Assembly (NCBI GenBank): GCA_034770075.1
Contig: CM068379.1
Location: forward strand, 24,613,506 to 24,677,505
DNA: 64,000 bases
Direction of reading: 5' to 3'
Origin: Aralia elata
Taxonomy: Eukaryota > Streptophyta > Magnoliopsida > Apiales > Araliaceae
Below, in pieces: positions 58,988 to 64,000 of the stretch. Each line of letters starts with the position of its first letter. Positions within the stretch are counted from its first letter, which is position 1. Under the pieces are notes generated by a model. The model saw nothing but the letters and a program-made list of their open reading frames with translations, did not search any database and was not told the origin of the DNA. Position numbers and translations under genes: made by a program.

Positions 58988-60052
58988 ATGGATGACTTTG
59001 TTGATCAATGGCCGTACATGAGTATGACTCAACCAAGCGAAACTGGGATTGATAGACTCAATGCATTTTCTGCATTGTTAGCACAATTTGAGATGTTTTC
59101 GAGGAAGGTTGATGCTTTAGAAGCACAAAATATTCAAAGTGTGGTGGTTACTTGTGATTATTGTGCTGACAATCACCTAAGTCATCAATGCACCGTCAAT
59201 TTTGGACCGGTACAACACGGTGGTGATTACCCCAACAACTATGATTATCCCGATTATCACCAAGATTGGGGGTATCACCCGGATTCTACATGGAGCTACA
59301 ATTATGAAGATCAATACTATGCTCCAAATCCAACATATGCACCGGAATTCTCATGTCCACCTCCTATTCAAGAAGAAAAGATGTCAAACTTTGAGGAACT
59401 TGTGACCAAGATCATGACTTCGAATGAGGAGATGTTGAAAAGTCAAGACCTATCAATTCAAAATCTTCAGAATCAGATTGATCAAATGTTCAAAGCTTTA
59501 AACAACTGCCCTCAAAACAATTGGTGTAATGACATGGATTCTGAGACTAATGGAAAGCCCGAATCACATTTGCAACTGGATGAGCCACAAGATATCGAAA
59601 GTGGGGAGACAAGTGGGGAGCGAGAAAAGGAGGCCGATGATCCAGCCTTGAGTTCCAATGATGATGAGCCAATTGTATTAATACCCCAAGTGCCTTCTCC
59701 ACCAAAGTTCAAGAATCCAGTCAGTTTTGCAAAACCGTGTCCACTTGGTAGTCATTTCTTAGGCGAGGCTCTATGTGACAATGGAGCTAGTATGAATGTG
59801 GAACCATGGTGGACCGAGGAAATGAAGATAGACGAAGAGCCCGTTGTGTTTGACAAGCCCCAATGCCCCAGTCTTATCACAGACACAACGGAGGAAGCAC
59901 CTAGCTTCTTGACATTTGAAATTGAGAACTTATCTACAAAAAGCAAGCTAGGTGACTTTAACTCAATGACTCTCACTAATGGGAACCTCCCAAAAGTTAC
60001 ATGGCTATCAATGGAGGGTGAGTTCCTCAATTATCGAAGGGGAATTGGATAA
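58988..60052 (+). CDS. A2 gag fragment joined to protease remnant (354 aa)
   Basis: Uninterrupted frame. I prefer the ATG at 58988 (after GGTACACG) over in-frame codons back to 58934 because A1 has its ATG at the same place. A zinc-knuckle-like CX2CX3HX4C lies at residues 56-68 (CDYCADNHLSHQC), then a Tyr/Asn/Pro-rich stretch, a helical segment, an acidic stretch, and SFAKPCPLGSHF ... CDNGAS near residues 246-267. The latter resembles the Athila protease region, but the usual DLGA is DNGA, so catalysis is doubtful. Most gag capsid sequence is missing. The frame survives in a young element, so it may be translated. Function unknown. Confidence 0.7.
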   Translation: MDDFVDQWPYMSMTQPSETGIDRLNAFSALLAQFEMFSRKVDALEAQNIQSVVVTCDYCADNHLSHQCTVNFGPVQHGGDYPNNYDYPDYHQDWGYHPDSTWSYNYEDQYYAPNPTYAPEFSCPPPIQEEKMSNFEELVTKIMTSNEEMLKSQDLSIQNLQNQIDQMFKALNNCPQNNWCNDMDSETNGKPESHLQLDEPQDIESGETSGEREKEADDPALSSNDDEPIVLIPQVPSPPKFKNPVSFAKPCPLGSHFLGEALCDNGASMNVEPWWTEEMKIDEEPVVFDKPQCPSLITDTTEEAPSFLTFEIENLSTKSKLGDFNSMTLTNGNLPKVTWLSMEGEFLNYRRGIG

Positions 60053-61347
60053 AAGCAGGGAGTTAGTCAGGCCGAAGACTTTAAAACAAGCGCTTTTTGG
60101 GAGGCAACCCAATTTTATTGTTTTGATTTTGATTTTTTTCAATTGCTTTTTAGTTTGTTTAATTGCATTTTAATTTCTTTAGTCAATTGCTTTCAGGTAC
60201 CGAATACTAAGCAAATTGGGGTGCGCTCCCAACTTAGGGGACTTGAAAGATGATATTAATAGCGTTTGACACGTTCTCAGGGAAGTCTTCTATTTTAATT
60301 TTTCCTATATCAGACATTGAGGACAATGTCAAGTTTAAGTTTGGGGGTAGTACTTCGTATTTGTGTGTTTTTAATTTAGTTTTTATATGATTTAAGATAT
60401 GTGTTTTTGTTCAAAAAAAAAATTCATTTATTTTTAGGATGTGTCTCTTGAGCATTGTTTTAATTTGATTTGAACTACAATCCACGGTCTATGATAAGAA
60501 CTTGATTGAATAGTTTCTAACTCATGGAAAATGGATAAATGTTGCTTAGTCTTTGTGCTTAATTGTTATTGTTGGTTATTGTGTTGCTTATGCGTTCTTT
60601 CACTCTTTTGCACCTACCCATGAGTATTGAGCTAGTTGTATGCTTAGAGAAGGCTTTTATAACCGAATGCTTGTGAAAAATATCTATAAACTCTAGAACT
60701 CGTTTAAACATCACTCGAAGCAAGGTGTCCAAATTTTGTTGTGTTTGATTTGTTAGTCATGTGGTGAGTGAGATGGAGCGTAAAACGCACTCACTCATGG
60801 ACACATGCGTAGGAGAGATAGAGCGTAAAACGCACTCTCTTATAATTGTGACAAAAGAAAGAAAGTTTTTTATATCAATTCTTGTGTTGAGTTGAGATGG
60901 AGCGTAAAACGCACTCACCCACAAGAGTGGACTTAGGATAAGATGGAGCATAAAATGCACTTACCTAGAGTCTTTTGATTTCAAATTTTTGGAAATTGTG
61001 ATTTGTATACCTTTGTATTGAGTGGTGTGTTAAGCATGTTGTTTTAGGGTTTATTTTGATTATTTCATAAGGTAATGTGGTTGCATAGTTTTATCCGAGC
61101 TTAATTGGTTTAGTGCTATTGGGTACACACACACGGAAGGGACCTAAAGCGAGCTATGACTAGCTAATTGTAAATCTAAACTTGCAACGCTTTGAAAGTT
61201 TCCTTGAGTTTTATTGTGTTTATGCTTTGAGACCATTGGTTAGCTTATTAACTCATTGCTCAAGATAGTTTTTATTTAGAAATGTTTAATTTTTATAGTT
61301 TGTGTGTTTTGCTTGAGGACAAGCAAAGGTTTAAGTTTGGGGGTATT
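60053..61347 (+). other. A2 3' non-coding interior
   Basis: No gene. It contains AAGTTTGGGGGTAG (near 60335), four stem-loops (60764-60971), and the purine-rich AGTTTGGGGGTATT immediately before the 3' LTR, the likely plus-strand priming site. Confidence 0.7.
60764..60971 (+). ncRNA. Four tandem conserved stem-loops
   Basis: Each has an inner stem around AAA (GCGT-AAA-ACGC at 60778-60788, 60823-60833 and 60902-60912; GCAT-AAA-ATGC at 60948-60958), a 5-base loop on the 5' side (ATGGA or ATAGA) opposite a single A, and a longer outer stem that differs between copies but stays paired: TGAGTGAG/CTCACTCA; TAGGAGAG/CTCTCTTA; TGAG/CTCA plus CTTGTG/CACAAG; TAAG/CTTA plus ACTTAGG/CCTAGAGT. A1 has one copy. 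Predicted cis-acting RNA of unknown role. Confidence 0.7.
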
Positions 61348-62629
61348 TGATGAGTGTGTTTTATACACACAAATTGGGTACTTTTAGCCTTAATAATTTG
61401 TAAGTCTTTAGCTATTTCGTTTGGTTTTATATGTTTTCATCTTATTGTTGTGTAATGTAGTTTTGTATTACTTTTATATGTATTTATGTGCTTTTATGTG
61501 TTTTTACTTGGTTTTGTAGGAATTGAAATAAAGGCCCCTTGAGTCGTTGCGTTTTTGGCTCGAATTTGGCATTCCAGCTGTTTGTTTCTCAATTTGACCC
61601 ATGATGCATTCCTAATCTCTCCAAACTCAAAGAACGAATGTTGTAGATTTTGATCTTAGCTTTCCAGAACAACCAGAATCATCCAATTTGAAGTTCGTAT
61701 GAGAGAGTTATGGTCATTTTACCATCGGCTTTTGCATGAATTTTACACAGCAGCTGCTTCCAGGCCATTTTGAGCCTTGCTCCGGCCATTATCTCGTTGA
61801 GCTCCAGTTATGGAAGTTGTAGAGCTACTTCTTATCTTTCCATAGCCTACTTAATCGCCTTAATCCGAGTTCGGACGAATAAGTTATGGCCATTTTACCA
61901 ACAGACGTCGAAACTGATTCGGGCAGCAGAAGTGAGCTCGCCGGGGCGAGAATTTCATGCACTATTTCCCCGCCGGGGCGAGATCCTCGCCTAGGCGAGC
62001 CGCCGGGGCGAGAACCCCCTGGATGCACTTCGGATTTCGCAATTTTTGGCCAATTTTTGATATCTAAGCTAGGGTTTTCATATACCCATCTGATATAACA
62101 CAAAGGGGGCGGCTAGAACTCTATACTAACTCATTCTAACACCATCTAACATCAAATCTAGAGAGAGGAAGCTACCAAATACATCAAATTAGAGGGCCAA
62201 AGTGCTAAAATCAAGCTATATCAAGCAAGGCCATGGAACTAAAAGATGAAGATTGCAAAACCATGGAAGGGGGAAAGTTAGAAATCATCATCCACCAAGC
62301 AAACAACATATGAATATCTTCAAATTGGGTTTTATCATCTCTACTTTCCCTTTGATTTTGTATTTCAACATGATGTATAAATTGAATATGATGTTATTTG
62401 TAGTTACCATGAACTAGAACTAATTTTCTAAGATTTCAATGGAACCCAATATGTAGTTTGAATTGAATGCTCTCTCTTGGATATTGGTTATTCATTTGTG
62501 AATTGGGTATCATAATTTATGCTTTATGGATTAATTGCCTAGCTAGTAATTACCTTGGGAACTTATATGGAATTGAGAGAGGAAGTATAGGTTGAGACCT
62601 TGTCATGATATCATGTGAAAATTAGATAT
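61348..62629 (+). repeat. A2 3' LTR, truncated
   Basis: Matches 56907-58188 of the 5' LTR, then stops at GAAAATTAGATAT. The remaining about 640 bp are missing and unrelated GC-richer sequence follows. Confidence 0.93.
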
Positions 62630-64000
62630 CCCCGAGGAAGAATGTGGCCCGTGTCTGAGGACCGATAGTACGGGGCACCCACCAGGTACGGAAAGCCTCA
62701 CTCGTACTGGGACCCGTAGAAAGCATCCGGCCGTCCTCCCCTGCGAGCATGATCTCCGAAGGCTAAGAATCCAGCGGCCAGGAGGTAGTGAAAGGAAGGG
62801 AATGCGGGATGCGGATCTCTCCAGTAACGCATCTGAATGCGCGCTCTCCCAGGTACATCACCCATCCTCCAACACTCTGCAAAGTGAGGCGACGGGTGGA
62901 AAGCTCGAACTCCGGGCCAGAAGGATGCCCATCGGCAAACCCCACAGTCAGATGCTCGGAGAGGTAGGGAACCTAGACGACATCAGCGGCCGTGATCAGC
63001 TCCAGCTGAATACGACAATGTGCAAAGCTGCCCGACATCGGGACCTCCTCCAGAGTGTTGTGATGCCACCGCCGACCCCGGGGATAGGTATCCAAACCGA
63101 GGGTAGTGACGGGCCTCAGGCATGGAAGACGCTCGTAGGCCCAGAACTGCGAACAGAAACAGTGAAAAGCATGAGTAACCGACAAATGCAGAAAAGAGAA
63201 ATAAATGAAGGAAAGTCCAGTAAGAAGAGAGGAAGAGAAGCCTCACCAGCAAAAAGTGATAGAATCCGAGCAAAGCATCTGTCTGTCCCTCCGAACGTAG
63301 ACGCAGACCGTGGAGGAAATAAGCAAAGGTGAACGACCCCCAATCGTAGTCACCGATCCGGTCTACATCTCTGACAGCTCCTACGACGCTGAAATGAATA
63401 GTAGAGGAGTTGTTCCCTAGGAAACAACCCCTCATAATGGTCAGGAACAAGCGCCGTAGCAGAATGTCACGAGTGCCCTGAACCGCTGGAATAGGCAGTG
63501 CGTATATACCCCCGACAGCATCGACAGCCAAAGCACCGGACCGAATACTACGGGCCTTAAAGACCCGGTCCTCAGCAGCGAAGCCCAATAAAGCCCGGAC
63601 CTCCGCTGGAGTGATGTCAAGATCCAGAGGGACACGGGACCCGATAAACTCTATACCCGTGATGTACCTCCAATCCCAGGGAGTCAGCACAACCTCGCAG
63701 TCAAGAAGATGAAGAGACTGCGTCTGGTGGAACCATCGCTCGGATAAGGCCCTCATGTAACCCAGGGGCACTGACGGGGGATGATAGTGAAAAAGTGACG
63801 GAAGCCCCAGGAATCCACCACCGCCCGGTAGTCGCTATGCAAAGCGGTATAGAGGGAGTAAATGTTGAACCAGTTACCCCTCGGCTGGGTAAACTCGGGC
63901 ACCTGTGACAAAAAAATGAATGGATCAGTCCAGATCTAAACAAAATTTGGGAATAAGTTCAGAGGAGTACTTTAAGCATACCTCATTAGCTACAAGAGAT
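62630..64000 (-). pseudogene. Plant mobile domain (PMD) gene fragment, spliced and broken
   Basis: Minus-strand exons inferred from frame and splice sites: end of an exon at 63982-64000 (SLVANE), intron 63903-63981, exon 63247-63902, intron 63147-63246, exon from 63146 leftward. All joins are phase 0 with GT...AG. Motifs: VPEFTQPRGNWFN, MRALSERWFHQTQSLHL, LTPWDWRYITG, a central conserved block, then FWAYERLPCLRP, YLGERAFRCVTGEIRIP and TWWVPRTIG, as in PMD (aminotransferase-like, MAIN/MAIL) proteins, a family also found inside transposons. Breaks: a frameshift near 63780, TAG at 62973-62975 (probable W) and TAG at 62763-62765. The 5' end is outside the window. Confidence 0.72.

Larger units (their letters stand above)
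56907..62629 (+). mobile_element. A2, Athila-like non-autonomous element, 3' LTR truncated
   Basis: 5' LTR 56907-58827, tRNA-Asp-type PBS, one long ORF, non-coding interior with four stem-loops, purine-rich tract, and the first 1282 bp of the 3' LTR. Over that stretch the LTRs differ at only about five positions by eye, so this is the youngest insertion here. No pol. Confidence 0.93.

Noticed and set aside
62802..63332. 176-codon plus-strand frame at the right edge
   Set aside because: Antisense shadow of the PMD exons; the minus strand has domain motifs and consistent splice sites.

Overview
This is nuclear DNA from a flowering plant, most likely a eudicot. It is built almost entirely of nested LTR retrotransposons. 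The evidence is TNT1-like Ty1/Copia gag-pol, Ty3/Gypsy elements of Ogre/Tat-like, Athila-like and chromovirus-like type, plant-type primer-binding sites, LTRs of 1.5-3 kb, a fold-back MITE, and a spliced plant-mobile-domain (PMD) gene fragment at the right edge. I see no intact host gene, tRNA, rRNA, CRISPR array or bacterial feature. The species cannot be named from sequence alone.

Layout by nesting. Copia-2 (minus strand) spans the window from beyond base 1 to 51206. Its 5' LTR is 49581-51206 and its leader and gag-pol are scattered between 17107 and 49566. The surviving part of its 3' LTR is 15978-17092. Copia-2 is interrupted by: (a) a long LTR starting TGTAACG, called family T here (copy T1, 5787-8294 plus 14973-15977), which itself carries Copia-1 (1-5786) and Athila-like element A1 (8295-14972); (b) a 21-kb Ogre/Tat-like block (17550-38518) with three LTRs and two internal regions in tandem, flanked by the target duplication ACTGT, whose middle LTR holds an inverted solo LTR (27925-30037, duplication CTTTC); (c) plus-strand solo LTR T3 (38678-41391, duplication ATATC); (d) a fold-back MITE (43548-43803); (e) minus-strand solo LTR T2 (44611-47615, duplication CCCTC). 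Removing each insert and one duplication brings the Copia-2 gag-pol reading back into register, which supports the boundaries.

Right of Copia-2 is a decayed chromovirus-like gag (51207-52478). It is cut by a third Ogre/Tat-like element (52479-56906). That element is cut by a young Athila-like element A2 (56907-62629), whose 3' LTR stops abruptly at a spliced, broken PMD gene (62630-64000).

Coding capacity is low. The only long uninterrupted frames are Ogre-like gag (20320-21636 and 55351-56906) and the A2 gag/protease-remnant ORF (58988-60052). No intact pol is present, so any mobility would need helper elements.

The most notable signals are non-coding. They are: a stem-loop repeated four times in A2 and once in A1 with compensatory changes; a possible LTR-borne terminal exon ending in a KGKGK tail in all three family-T LTRs; arrays of GC-rich palindromes in the LTR or leader of almost every family; and a module of about 100 bp shared between unrelated LTRs.
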